A DNA stretch of 37,060 bases, from assembly GCF_002505485.1 (NCBI RefSeq), contig NZ_DAVG01000024.1:1-37060 (forward strand), read 5' to 3'. The notes below the pieces were generated by a model, which was given only the letters and a program-made list of their open reading frames with translations, did no database searches and had not been told where the DNA came from. This DNA is from Methanosarcina sp. UBA5. Lineage in GTDB: Archaea; Halobacteriota; Methanosarcinia; Methanosarcinales; Methanosarcinaceae. A program made the translations under genes and the position numbers. Of this stretch, positions 25,517 to 34,560 are shown piece by piece (position 1 is the first letter of the stretch; every line of letters starts with the position of its first letter).

Positions 25517-26220
25517 ATGGTAGAAAAGAATGCAGTATTCTGGAAGGCGGTTACCAGGAGGGCCGCACAGGTTCTTGGAGGCCTATTCTCATTTATGGTG
25601 ATTTTTTTCTTTCTGCTGGTCGGATCGACCTGCCCAGAGCATGGTTTTTCTTTGTTCTTTATTTTCTCTCATTGCTCTTCAATATGGTTGTTTTCATCAA
25701 ATTCAATCCTGAGGTAATAGGAGCACGAAGTGAAATGAAGTGGGGAGAAATGAAGTGGTGGGATAAGCTGTTTACAGTGCTCTATATTATGTTTATTTTC
25801 TTAATGCTTATTGTTTGTGGGCTCGATGTGGGTAGATTACATATTTCGAGCACCGGGAGGGAGGTTCTGGCGGTTGGCATAATCTTTTTCGTCATAGGCT
25901 GGGTTTTTGTAACGTGGGCAATGGTCGAAAACAAGTTTTTTGAAACTACAGTCCGAATCCAAAAGGAGAAAGATCATAGGGTTGTTATCACAGGGCCTTA
26001 TGCCTTCATTCGGCATCCTGGCTATGCCGGCATGATTCTGTTTTACGGTTGCACTCCGTTTATAATTGGCTCTTTTTACGGGCTGATTCCTGCACTTTTA
26101 CTTGCTATTGCTTTTGTTTTCCGTACATACTTTGAAGACAGGATGCTCTACGAGGAGCTTCTAGGATATAAGGAATATACAAGGAAGGTAAGACACCGGC
26201 TCGTGCCGTTTATCTGGTGA
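25517..26220 (+). pseudogene. ICMT-type membrane methyltransferase, frameshifted
   Basis: Two frames join into one protein of about 234 residues. The first (25517 to about 25622) encodes MVEKNAVFWKAVTRRAAQVL and a membrane helix ending FFFLLVG. The second continues IDLPRAWFFFVLYFLSLLF, more helices and the C-terminal ICMT motif ITGPYAFIRHPGYAGMI with FEDRMLYEELLGYKEYTRKV. The break is near 25620-25625 (GTCGGATCGACC), where one base is missing relative to an open frame. ICMT-family proteins methylate using SAM at the membrane; substrates in archaea are unknown. A real mutation, a sequencing error, or frameshifting could explain it; the ATG at 25672 alone would give a 182-residue protein lacking the first helix. 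It ends in TGA. Confidence 0.75.
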
Positions 26221-26733
26221 GGAATGAACCTTAAATAATCAAAATATGCAAAAATGCAGTAGATAATTCAAAAGAAGTATCAAGCAAGATTTACTTGGAA
26301 GCAAAAAATGGGATTACAGACAGTTTGAGGCAAGAATTAAATACGAAATACGATTTTTCGTCATCGTTTTTGTATTCTCTCAATATCCGCTATTGCCTAT
26401 GATAAGCTATCCAAAACTACTTTGATTCTCAACTCGAACGGTTTCATAACTATTTTCATGATCGGAAACTCGATAATTATTCAGAACATAAATTTCGGAG
26501 AGGTACTTCTAAGTTTTGGGATGAGCTCTATAAAGCTCTATAAATATGAGACAGACAACTACTTTTAAAACGTCTTCTGTTCCTTAAAACCAGACTAGTC
26601 TGCATAGTTAATAGAGATTAAGTATTTATAAGCTTGTCATATATTATTTAGCGGATTTATATTAAATACATTATTATTTAATTAGATATATATGATAGAC
26701 CAACTGGTCGAGCTCGTATACGGGGGGTAAAGA
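26221..26733. other. Intergenic region upstream of the Met-rich gene
   Basis: This is a 513-base spacer. Positions 26600-26700 carry several TATA-like runs (AGTATTTATAAGC, GGATTTATATTAAATAC), a probable promoter for the Met-rich protein, which has GGGGGG just before its ATG. A short direct repeat AGCTCTATAA lies at about 26523-26543. No other gene was seen. Confidence 0.45.
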
Positions 26734-27966
26734 ATGAAAATGAAATTAATAGTTTCTATGTTAGCGTTATTCATGACGTTGTCTGTTGTGTCTGTGCAAG
26801 CGCAGACTGAAACGGACATGTTCGGAAATATGGAGGACGTGAGTGCAATCCTGGCAGGAAATATAGCTAAAACCATTACCTGTAACATGACCGGAAATGC
26901 GGTTGTGGTTGGAATGGAGAACATGACCGGAGCCATGGGCGAAACCCGGATTGGAAACATAACTGAAAATCAAACTCAGAGCATGGCCCAAACCCAAACT
27001 CAGAATATGACTGAAGGCCAACAAACTCAGAATATGACTGAAGGCCAAACTGGAACCATGGCAGCAAACCAAACTGGAGTCATGGCCGGAAGAATGGGTA
27101 ACATGGCCAGACCCATGCCATGTAATATGGTTGGAAAGGTAATTATAGTCAAAGATATGGGCAATATGACCGAAAAAGCTCTTATAATCGGCAAAATGGA
27201 TAATATGCCCGGAAAAGTGGTTATGTTCGGAAAAATGAGTAAAATAGGCGGGATAGATGGAAGAATGGATAATATACCCGCTGAAATGACCGGGAAAATG
27301 AAGAACATGACTATAGTCATGATTGGAAACATGACTGGAACTATGACATGTGATATGACCAGAAATATGGAAAAGATGACCGGAGCAGCAGCTGGCACGG
27401 AGAACATGTCCGGAAGAATGGAAAATATGACTGTGCTCATGACTGGAAATGTGACTGGAACTATAACATGTGATTTAACTAAAAAAATGATTATAGCCAG
27501 AAACATAGGTCGTATGGATGAAATGGTCGCAAAGATGTGTAACATGTCCGGAAAAATGGAGAACATATCTGGAAAAATGGAGAACATGTCCGGAAGAATG
27601 GAGAACATATCCGGAAGAATGGCTATGACTGGATCAATGTGTAACATGACCGGAAACATGATCATACTCAAGGATATGGATAAGATGACCGGAAAGGCCG
27701 AAAAAATGGATACTATGGCCGAAATGACCGAAGAAATGGATTATCTGAGTTTAATAGATGGAAGTGCGATTATAATCGAAGATACGGACATGAATAGAAT
27801 GGATGGAAAAAACATAACCAGAATGCCCGGAAATGTAAATAACATAACCGGAAAGATGGTTATAATCAGAAATATGGACGATAAAACTCAAATAATGACT
27901 AAGACCATTACATGCAACATTACTGGAAACACAACTACGATCCAGAACACCGAAAATATGACCTGA
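26734..27966 (+). CDS. Secreted methionine-rich, sequon-rich repeat protein
   Basis: Not a family I recognise. It has 410 residues, a GGGGGG ribosome-binding site and a clear signal peptide (1-23, ending SVQAQ). Methionine makes up 66 of 410 residues (16%). There are 23 N-x-S/T sequons, mostly NMTG, NMSG or NISG. The rest is built from imperfect units of about 20-25 residues, roughly CNMTGNxIIIxDMxxMTGK, where a short hydrophobic strand (VVVG, VIIVKDM, IILKDM, VIIRNM) follows each C-N-x-T-G; seven such Cys units are present. Gln-rich sequence lies at about 80-115. This periodicity suggests a strand-turn solenoid (inference). Possible roles: Cu(I)/Ag(I) binding or oxidant scavenging by methionine thioethers, or a glycosylated surface layer. 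It ends in TGA. Confidence 0.8.
   Translation: MKMKLIVSMLALFMTLSVVSVQAQTETDMFGNMEDVSAILAGNIAKTITCNMTGNAVVVGMENMTGAMGETRIGNITENQTQSMAQTQTQNMTEGQQTQNMTEGQTGTMAANQTGVMAGRMGNMARPMPCNMVGKVIIVKDMGNMTEKALIIGKMDNMPGKVVMFGKMSKIGGIDGRMDNIPAEMTGKMKNMTIVMIGNMTGTMTCDMTRNMEKMTGAAAGTENMSGRMENMTVLMTGNVTGTITCDLTKKMIIARNIGRMDEMVAKMCNMSGKMENISGKMENMSGRMENISGRMAMTGSMCNMTGNMIILKDMDKMTGKAEKMDTMAEMTEEMDYLSLIDGSAIIIEDTDMNRMDGKNITRMPGNVNNITGKMVIIRNMDDKTQIMTKTITCNITGNTTTIQNTENMT
27541..27624 (+). repeat. Four 21-base tandem repeats inside the Met-rich gene
   Basis: Units start at 27541, 27562, 27583 and 27604 and read AACAT[GA]TC[CT]GGAA[AG]AATGG with a GAG or GCT end, encoding N[MI]SG[KR]ME. First and third units, and second and fourth, resemble each other most, as in a duplicated 42-base pair. 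Confidence 0.85.
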
Positions 27967-28998
27967 AAAATGGGTAGTATGGAGAAACTATTGATCCGTA
28001 AAATGTTCGTGTAATTTGTATAATGAAACATGAATGAAGAAATGCATAACTTATCAGTTTGATTAGAAAATTAGACTCCGGAGTAGAGGCTGCAAATATA
28101 TAACATTTACACTTCTTTACTCCTTTATTTTTTCTAGTTTTTTTATCATGCCTGTTTTCCTAATTCCTGCCTGAACTTTAAGTAGCCGGCTTAAGCTTGC
28201 AAAGACTACATACTTTTACTTTTCTGTCCTGACCCCTCAACCTTTTTATCTATAAATGCAGTTATCGTGGATAGCGGTCATTGCAAGTGCGAAAATCTTA
28301 ATTATATTTTACATAAAGTTTGCACATATTATAAGGTCATGTATTGAAACAAGTAAAAAAGCAAGATAACTAAGGTAGTGAACCTTTCTCCGGTTTTTGT
28401 ATTTCTTCCTGTATATTGCAATTCCATCAGCTAGAATGAACAAGTAAAAAGCCGGACGATTATCTTTTCTATCATTTCTCTGGCAAACGCCAATAAAATT
28501 TGCAGGTTATTACATAACTCAAAATTCTTTTTTTAATTTAATTCCTTGAATTAACTAGAAATTTCTAATAGCGGAGCAAGCATGAATGTTCTTTGAATTA
28601 AGCATAAATTGGGTCTTGAAATAAGTCTGTTACAAAAAGTATTGCCGCTCACAAGAATAAATTATTCAAAATAAAATTATATAAAGCAAGCCATAAATAG
28701 CATATTATAAGATATATTCTTTTAATAAACAATGGTTTCTAATTTATATTTCTATATATATTATATTCTTTGAGTATAATCTTCTTCTGGTACGTACTAT
28801 TTGTTGGGGTAACTTGAGATTATTTTAATCGGTACATTTTTTCAGCACATAATATGAAAGTTAAATCTGCCAGTAAATATCTTCCAGAAACAACGTCAAT
28901 AGCTAAGTGATAAAGTAATATTTGAGTGCTGCATCTACCGACAAAAATGGTTGAAACACCAACAGCTTAGTCGTAGCAAATTAGAGGAGTGTGTACAA
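27967..28998. other. Long gene-free region
   Basis: This 1032-base stretch has no convincing reading frame on either strand; the longest start-to-stop runs are about ten codons. It is AT-rich with TATA-like runs near 28680-28770. It may hold promoters or an unrecognised RNA, but no fold or repeat stands out. Confidence 0.4.
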
Positions 28999-29298
28999 AT
29001 GGGAATACTTAAGAAGACAATGAGTGTTTTAGTGCTGGTCTTTTTTGTAGCATCGCTGACAGTGGGGTCAGCCAGTGCAGGCCACTGGAAAGACAAATGT
29101 GACTGCCACAAAGATAAATGCGACTGCCACAAAGATAAATGCAAATGCCACAAAGATAAATGTGACTGCGACAACTTTGACTTCGAATCCTTCTTCGGAG
29201 GTAGCTTCTTCGGAAATGATTGCTTCTTCGGAGATGACTGTTTCTATGGAGATAACGACTTCTTCGGAGAAGACGGCAACTGGTTTGATGGCTGGTGA
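28999..29298 (+). CDS. Small secreted Cys/His/Asp-repeat protein
   Basis: Not recognised as a known family. It has 99 residues from an ATG with GAGGAG nine bases upstream; an upstream in-frame ATG at 28951 lacks such a site and would hide the signal peptide. Residues 1-27 are a signal peptide ending SASA. The mature part of about 72 residues has two blocks: four heptads KDKC[DK]C[HD] (30-57) and then an aromatic-acidic block with FFGGSFFGNDCFFGDDCFYG-like FFG repeats. Ten cysteines, three in-repeat histidines and many aspartates suggest metal binding (inference). C-x-C-H is not a c-type haem motif. It could also be a secreted peptide precursor. It ends in TGA. Confidence 0.75.
   Translation: MGILKKTMSVLVLVFFVASLTVGSASAGHWKDKCDCHKDKCDCHKDKCKCHKDKCDCDNFDFESFFGGSFFGNDCFFGDDCFYGDNDFFGEDGNWFDGW
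29092..29172 (+). repeat. 21-base tandem repeat encoding CxCHKDK
   Basis: Three to four copies of a CACAAAGATAAATGCGACTGC-like unit, nearly identical at the DNA level, encode the heptad block of the small secreted protein. Low divergence suggests recent expansion or strong constraint. Confidence 0.8.
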
Positions 29299-29965
29299 AA
29301 TTAACTAGACTGATATGACATCAGTATAAAACAAATGATGACCCATTCGTAAAGCCTTGCATCAGACTGCAGAAATTATAAAGCCCTCAAGTATTCAAAT
29401 CTAAAGTTTCTATGGGGGAGTGTTGTTAATAGGAATTATGCGATTAAGTAGCAAAAAAGGCGTGGGCAAGTATCTCTACTACATATAGTATAAATTAGAC
29501 AGTTTGAAGTCTCATGCAACTGATTCTTTAGTTAAACTGTGTAATTCCTTTCATCGTACTGGATGGCAGTCGTTGAAGTGAGTTTATGAATGAGTCTCAT
29601 TTCATATTTTCCTAAATCTTACAATCTGAAAAAAGGTTGAATTTTTCGGAAACTTTCCTCATTTCTGACTTTTAAGTATACCTTGATCAAGGAAAAAAAT
29701 CATGAGATTCAGAGCACTCATTTCTACTTAGTACCTGGATTAGTATTACATATTTTCCTGTTACTGATTTAATTTATATCGAATTTTTCTCTTAATTCTC
29801 AAAATGGCTTAATTCAAGCTGCAGACAGCCTTTCAAGGCTATAGTTGTTTGTTCGCCCATTCACTAGCATATATTCTTTCTATGACTGAAAACGCTTTTA
29901 TGCTCTAAAGCCGAAACCTGAAATAGGAAAACCAATTAGAGTATTAAGTTTGGGGGTAATTGAAT
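29299..29965. other. Gene-free region between the Cys-repeat and DUF2769 genes
   Basis: This 667-base spacer has no convincing reading frame. A perfect 12-base palindrome CCTTGATCAAGG lies at 29681-29692 and a GGGGG ribosome-binding site at 29952-29956. Nothing else was recognised. Confidence 0.4.
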
Positions 29966-30355
29966 ATGGGAAGAGATGCACCAACCGAAGAGAAGAGCTC
30001 TATAACACCTAGAGACAGAAATGTAACTTTTGAAAGAGGTACGGAATTTGTGGTTCCTTATGTAGAGGAAAATATTAACAGGTGTAGATGCCCGCAATGT
30101 CCGGTCCAGGCTGATAGTCGGTGCGTACAGGATAAAATCAGGAGTTCAAAAGAAGCTATGGAGAATGCGCCTGCAGGTGAGGCCCCTGATCCCGAGAATG
30201 TTCCAGGGATATATTGCTCTGAAGGTACGGCTACCTGTCAGGATCTTAATTTTGATAGACAATGCATTTGCGAGTCATGCGAGGTCTGGAATGAATATGA
30301 TCTAAAAGCCGCAAAACCGAACAATCACTTCTGTAAGCACGGTAAAGCGACCTGA
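29966..30355 (+). CDS. DUF2769-type cysteine-rich protein
   Basis: This protein is about 129 residues and has no signal peptide. Residues about 39-53 read RCRCPQCPVQADSRC, the C-x-C-P-x-C-P core of the DUF2769 family found in methanogens, and further Cys (YCSEG, TCQD, CICESCEVW, HFCKHG) make eleven in all. A zinc or iron-sulfur centre is likely but unproven, and the family has no known function. ATG 29966 lies nine bases after GGGGG; a TTG two codons earlier is less well placed. It ends in TGA. Confidence 0.75.
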   Translation: MGRDAPTEEKSSITPRDRNVTFERGTEFVVPYVEENINRCRCPQCPVQADSRCVQDKIRSSKEAMENAPAGEAPDPENVPGIYCSEGTATCQDLNFDRQCICESCEVWNEYDLKAAKPNNHFCKHGKAT

Positions 30356-30522
30356 CCTTTCAATTGTACATAGTTTCTTACAACTTTTTTACAGGCTTTT
30401 AAAACCCTTTTGCATTTTTTAGTTTAAAGCTTGCTTTTACTTGCTTCCTGCTTTTCCCTACCTACAGGTTTAGTTTTATGCCTAGAAAAATAGAAAAACA
30501 ATTACTTTAATTAAAAAAGTAA

Positions 30523-31269
30523 ATGGTAAAATCTGAGAAATTGAAAGAAGGAAGGAAAAAGGAAGAATGGATAGACCGGGTTATAAGCATAGTTCTACTT
30601 TTATTCACTGCCAAAGTAGGGAAGCTTCTGGTTGAAAACTGGGGTTCTGTAAATCATCTGCCTGTTTATATTTATGCAGGAGTCCTGTTCCTCTACTTGC
30701 TGGCAGAAAAAGCTGCATATAGGGGTTCAGGTCCTGAAGGAAAGCAATCAAAAAGATGGACCAGAAGTTTGCTTTTATTTTTCTGGTGGCTCCTTCTGAT
30801 CGTTCCTGTTATTGACTTTCTTTTTTACTCGCACCTTGAATTCGATTTTTGCCCGAAATTTGAATACAGGCTGCCCCCATATCTCGAATGCATGCTTTAT
30901 ATGAAACAGAATTTTGCAGTTACAGTCACAGGAATATCACTCGTATTAATCGGTACAGGGCTCAGAGCCTGGAGTATATGGACGCTAGGTAAATATTTCT
31001 CACCCCATATTGAGATCAAAAATAATCATCAGTTAATTGAAACTGGTCCCTATAGACTCATAAGGCATCCGGCTTATGCAGGAAACATATTACAGGCTGT
31101 TGGAATTCCGTTAATTCTGAACGCTTACCTCTCCCTGGGTATATCGGTGGTACTAATTATCCTGTTTTTATACAGATTGAAGTTCGAAGAAGAGGTTCTG
31201 GTCAGGGAAGTCAAAGGTTATAGAGATTACATAAAAAGAACAGACAGGCTAATCCCTAAAGTATGGTAA
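30523..31269 (+). CDS. ICMT-family membrane methyltransferase
   Basis: The 248-residue membrane protein has about five predicted helices and the C-terminal family motif LIETGPYRLIRHPAYAGNIL (about 178-197) with FEEEVLVREVKGYRDYIKRT (about 221-240), the SAM and substrate region of isoprenylcysteine carboxyl methyltransferase relatives. A different, frameshifted family member lies at 25517-26220, only moderately similar, so this is not a recent duplicate. Substrate unknown; archaeal members need not act on prenylated proteins. The ATG has no clear ribosome-binding site, with TTAATTAAAAAAG just upstream. It ends in TAA. Confidence 0.8.
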   Translation: MVKSEKLKEGRKKEEWIDRVISIVLLLFTAKVGKLLVENWGSVNHLPVYIYAGVLFLYLLAEKAAYRGSGPEGKQSKRWTRSLLLFFWWLLLIVPVIDFLFYSHLEFDFCPKFEYRLPPYLECMLYMKQNFAVTVTGISLVLIGTGLRAWSIWTLGKYFSPHIEIKNNHQLIETGPYRLIRHPAYAGNILQAVGIPLILNAYLSLGISVVLIILFLYRLKFEEEVLVREVKGYRDYIKRTDRLIPKVW

Positions 31270-31687
31270 GCGCAGGCACGGTAAACGCCAAATGAAGTGA
31301 TCAATATTTTACTAAACACTTTTTATTGAGATATTCAACGTTCCTGATTGAATACTCTGGCCAAAATATTTTTGTTAAACATTTTGTTGAATATTATTCG
31401 ATCAAAATCATTAATTTTTTTATCAATGTTTTATTGGCTTTTCAGTTTAATTTTTCATTTACTTTTCTTAATTTTCGCTTACTATAAAGAACATATCCTG
31501 AATTAATGCGAATTCGGATCCCCACCGAAAATATTATATCTTTTAATAAATATTGTTATTGAACAGTTATAAAATTTTGGATCTGACGAGTATGATTTTA
31601 ATATTTAATTCTCGGGTTTATCTCAGGCTTTTTAAGACTTCAAAAGGCTCAGATAAACTCATTTCAACTTATGGAGGAGCAAAATAA
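31270..31687. other. Intergenic region upstream of the antiporter gene
   Basis: This is a 418-base AT-rich spacer. The TATA-like CTTTTAATAAATATTG near 31540-31555 is a candidate promoter, and GGAGGAG lies just before the antiporter ATG. Loose repeats of TTTTGTTAAACA/TTTTGTTGAATA occur around 31370-31395. Confidence 0.4.
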
Positions 31688-33703
31688 ATGGTGTCCTCTT
31701 TACTGGCAAACGTTGACGTACTTCTAGGCTTTGCTATTTTAATTCTCACTATTTTCTACAGATTTCAAGTCCCTCCTGTACTTGGTTTTCTTGTAACCGG
31801 GATGCTGATCGGTCCTTACGGGCTTGCGATTCTCAATGGAGGACATAATGAACTGAATGCTGATCTCGGTGTAATCTTTTTGCTCTTTACAATTGGGGTT
31901 GATCTATCCTTAAAAGAGCTTTGGAAGATGAAAAAAGCTTTATTTATGGGTGGAACTCTCCAGATTCTCTTAACTACATTTCTTACCCTCATTGTTTGTT
32001 CATCTCTAGGTTTCAACTCCGCTACCTCTGTTTTTCTTGGTTTCTTGATCTCGCTGAGCAGTACTGCAATAGTACTCAAAGTCTTACAGGACAGAAATGA
32101 AGTTTATACACAACATGGGAAAACCTCACTTGCAATTTTGATATTTCAGGATCTTGCTATCGTTCCCCTAATTCTTATTACCCCGTTATTGGCTGGAGAT
32201 TCTCTAAATTTTGAAGGTTCACTTTCGACCGTTTTTCTCAAAGGTTCACTAATCATTCTAGTTTTTATCCTGAGTGCCAAATTCCTGATTCCCTGGATAT
32301 TCTACCATGTGGGCAGGACAGGCAATAAAGAATTATTCCTTGTAAGTGTTGTCTTCATTTGCCTTTCTACCGCTCTCTTTACCTCTAGTATCGGACTGTC
32401 TCTTGCTCTCGGCGCGTTTTTAGCTGGGATTGTCATATCAGGTTCCCAGTACAGCCAGCAAGCAATGGGCAACATTGTGCCTCTGAGAGACATGTTCATG
32501 AGCTTCTTTTTTGTGTCTGTAGGGATGCTCTTGAACGTTGGGTATTTGCTTGATCACCTCCCTACCCTTATTCTTGCTTCGATTGCCTTAATTATTGTAA
32601 AATCAATCGCAGGAGTAGCTACAACTTTCATTCTCGGCTACCCACTTCGTACAACTATATTGACAGGGCTTGCGCTGTCTCAAGTAGGAGAATTCTCTTT
32701 TGTTCTATCCAGATTGGGGGTGGAATATTCTCTCCTGACAGAAGATATTTACCAGGCTTTTCTTGCAGTTTCTATCATTACCATGGGAGTTACGCCCTTT
32801 TTGATTAACGCTTCCTACAAGCCTGCCGATTTCCTTGTTGCAAAAATTTTAAACACGAACTATGGTATGAAAATCGTACACGGCTTATATTCGGAACCTA
32901 TTAAAGAAGAAGAACAAATCGAGCCTGAAATGAAAGATCACTTAATCGTCGTAGGTTTTGGTTTTTCTGGAAGAACAGTTTCAAAGGCTGCAAAAGCCGC
33001 AGGCATTCCTTACATCATTGTAGAAGCAAACCCTGAAATTGTTAAACAGGAAAAACAGAAAGGGGAGAACATCCACTATGGAGATGCAACGTTTGAGGCT
33101 GTACTAGAACATGCAGGCGTTAAGAATGCAAGGGTTCTTACCGTCGGGATCTCGGATTCAGCCGCCACAGAAAAGATAGTAGAAATTGCAAAAAAATTGA
33201 ATTTGAACATCTCCATCATTGCAAAAGTACGGAATTTGCAGGAGATGAAACGTCTCAATGCTTTGGGCGCGGACGAAATCATTCCCGAGGAATACGAAAC
33301 CTCAGTAGAAATTTTTGTCCGCCTGCTTGAAAAATATCTGGTTCCGAGAGAAGATATTGAAAAACTCGTAAATGATGTGCGGGCTAATGGCTACCGGATG
33401 CTGCGAAAATTGTCCGGGAATACATGTGCTGATAGCGAATTCAGTATAAAAGATGGGCTTCCGGGAGTTGATATTCAGATTCTTAAAGTGGAGGGTGGTT
33501 CAAGTTTCGATGGAAAAACCCTTGCAGACCTGAATTTCAGGAAAAAGCACGGAGTGACAGTACTTTCAGTTAGCAGGGGTTCGGATCTGATTTACACTCC
33601 AGAAGGCAATTTCACCCTTCATGAAAAAGATGCCTGCATCCTTCTGGGAAAACCTGAAGATCTTTGCAACATCAGACAATTCTTTGAAAGTACTCACGGA
33701 TAA
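31688..33703 (+). CDS. CPA2 (KefB-type) cation:proton antiporter with RCK domain
   Basis: This 671-residue protein has an N-terminal membrane domain of about 12 helices (1-400), including VLGFLVTGMLIGPYGLA, ADLGVIFLLFTIGVDLSL and the QDLAIVPLIL motif holding the acidic residue expected for ion binding. A TrkA-N/RCK domain follows from about 417 (HLIVVGFGFSGRTV, a Rossmann GxGxxG-like fold, with YIIVEAN as the ligand-binding acidic strand). A TrkA-C domain lies at about 585-668. Family members exchange K+ or Na+ for protons, gated by a nucleotide or NAD(H) on the RCK domain. It starts at ATG with GGAGGAG and ends in TAA. Confidence 0.9.
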   Translation: MVSSLLANVDVLLGFAILILTIFYRFQVPPVLGFLVTGMLIGPYGLAILNGGHNELNADLGVIFLLFTIGVDLSLKELWKMKKALFMGGTLQILLTTFLTLIVCSSLGFNSATSVFLGFLISLSSTAIVLKVLQDRNEVYTQHGKTSLAILIFQDLAIVPLILITPLLAGDSLNFEGSLSTVFLKGSLIILVFILSAKFLIPWIFYHVGRTGNKELFLVSVVFICLSTALFTSSIGLSLALGAFLAGIVISGSQYSQQAMGNIVPLRDMFMSFFFVSVGMLLNVGYLLDHLPTLILASIALIIVKSIAGVATTFILGYPLRTTILTGLALSQVGEFSFVLSRLGVEYSLLTEDIYQAFLAVSIITMGVTPFLINASYKPADFLVAKILNTNYGMKIVHGLYSEPIKEEEQIEPEMKDHLIVVGFGFSGRTVSKAAKAAGIPYIIVEANPEIVKQEKQKGENIHYGDATFEAVLEHAGVKNARVLTVGISDSAATEKIVEIAKKLNLNISIIAKVRNLQEMKRLNALGADEIIPEEYETSVEIFVRLLEKYLVPREDIEKLVNDVRANGYRMLRKLSGNTCADSEFSIKDGLPGVDIQILKVEGGSSFDGKTLADLNFRKKHGVTVLSVSRGSDLIYTPEGNFTLHEKDACILLGKPEDLCNIRQFFESTHG

Positions 33704-33828
33704 GCATTACTTCCTCATAATTTAGCTTTATTAATTTGCCTATCAATTTTCTTAACTAAAGTACTTATTAAGTTCCATGTTTCCCGTATATGCAATACAA
33801 ATATATCCCATGCATCCTGATTTTTCCC

Positions 33829-34422
33829 ATGCATAAGATCATTCTCGCGTCTGCATCTCCAAGGCGAAAAGCATTGCTTAAACAGTTGATAGGAGATAAC
33901 TTCCTGGTCCATGCCAGTTCCTATGTGGAATCTCCTTACCCTGGTCTGCATCCTGAAGAACTTCTCTTAAGGCACTCCGCCGAAAAAGCCAGAGACGTGG
34001 CTAAACATTTCGATTCCGGGCTTGTAATTTCTGCAGATACCTCGGTGCTTTTTAACAGAGAACTCATGGGAAAGCCCAAATCTCCCGAAGAGGCAGAGAA
34101 AATGTTGAAACTCTTAAGTGGACAGCGATTTCTGGTTGTAACCGGGCTTACAGTCCTTGACCTTGACAGCGGGACGGAAATTAGCGAACTGGAATCTACA
34201 ACAATCTGGATGGATGAGATAAGCAACGAGCGGATTTCAGCCTATGTCAGGACAGGAGAACCTCTTGATAAGGCAGGGGCCTTTGCTGTTCAGGGAAAAG
34301 GGGCAGCCCTTGTGGAAAAAATCGAGGGAGATTTTTTTAATGTCGTGGGTCTTCCTCTCTTCCGGCTGGGAAAGATTCTGCATAGAGCTGGAGTACCTAT
34401 ATTTGAGGAAAATTTATCCTGA
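33829..34422 (+). CDS. Maf-family nucleoside triphosphate pyrophosphatase
   Basis: The 197-residue protein begins MHKIILASASPRRKALLKQL, the standard Maf N-terminus. HSAEKARDVA, then VISADTSV (the catalytic Asp usually read as AADT) and GKPKSPEEAEKMLKLLSGQ, then the C-terminal GAFAVQGKGAAL and GDFFNVVGLPL complete the family. Maf enzymes hydrolyse modified or canonical nucleotides (dTTP/UTP or m7GTP subtypes); which subtype applies here is not decided. A longer frame begins at 33790, but the family N-terminus fits ATG 33829, where a TATA-like ACAAATATATC about 30 bases upstream suggests a leaderless transcript. It ends in TGA. Confidence 0.88.
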   Translation: MHKIILASASPRRKALLKQLIGDNFLVHASSYVESPYPGLHPEELLLRHSAEKARDVAKHFDSGLVISADTSVLFNRELMGKPKSPEEAEKMLKLLSGQRFLVVTGLTVLDLDSGTEISELESTTIWMDEISNERISAYVRTGEPLDKAGAFAVQGKGAALVEKIEGDFFNVVGLPLFRLGKILHRAGVPIFEENLS

Positions 34423-34429
34423 AACTATT

Positions 34430-34560
34430 GATCCGCAACCGTTGTGCCGCAACCGTTGCGCCGGTTGATCACGCCGCTGCTCGGGTTTTCGATAAAACCT
34501 TTTTTGAAAAGGTTTTCGGTCAAGCAGTTTATTAAAAGGCTTGCGGCGAAAGTAATAAAG
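34430..34560 (-). repeat. Dispersed intergenic repeat, copy 2
   Basis: On the minus strand it reads GCCGCAAGCCTTTTAATAAA, then AAAACCTTTTCAAAAAAGG, then AACGGTTGCGG twice (a tandem CCGCAACCGTTG on the plus strand). The parts GCAAGCCTTTT and AACGGTTGCGG are shared with 20527-20602. An AAAACC/GGTTTT inverted pair can form a hairpin. Confidence 0.55.

Noticed and set aside
27541..27624. Possible CRISPR-like array from regular 21-base repeats
   Set aside because: There are no spacers; the repeats are contiguous, in frame and encode a peptide repeat.
27027..27671. Long minus-strand frame (214 codons, Ile/Phe/Met/Pro-rich) opposite the Met-rich gene
   Set aside because: It is the reverse-strand shadow of the ATG- and GGA-rich repeats; it has no ribosome-binding site, while the plus-strand frame has a signal peptide and a strong one.
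28951..28998. Upstream ATG extending the Cys-repeat protein by 16 residues
   Set aside because: It has no ribosome-binding site and would bury the signal peptide; ATG 28999 has GAGGAG at good spacing.
29092..29172. c-type haem binding by the CxCH repeats
   Set aside because: Haem c attachment needs CxxCH (or longer spacing); C-x-C-H with one residue between cysteines does not fit.
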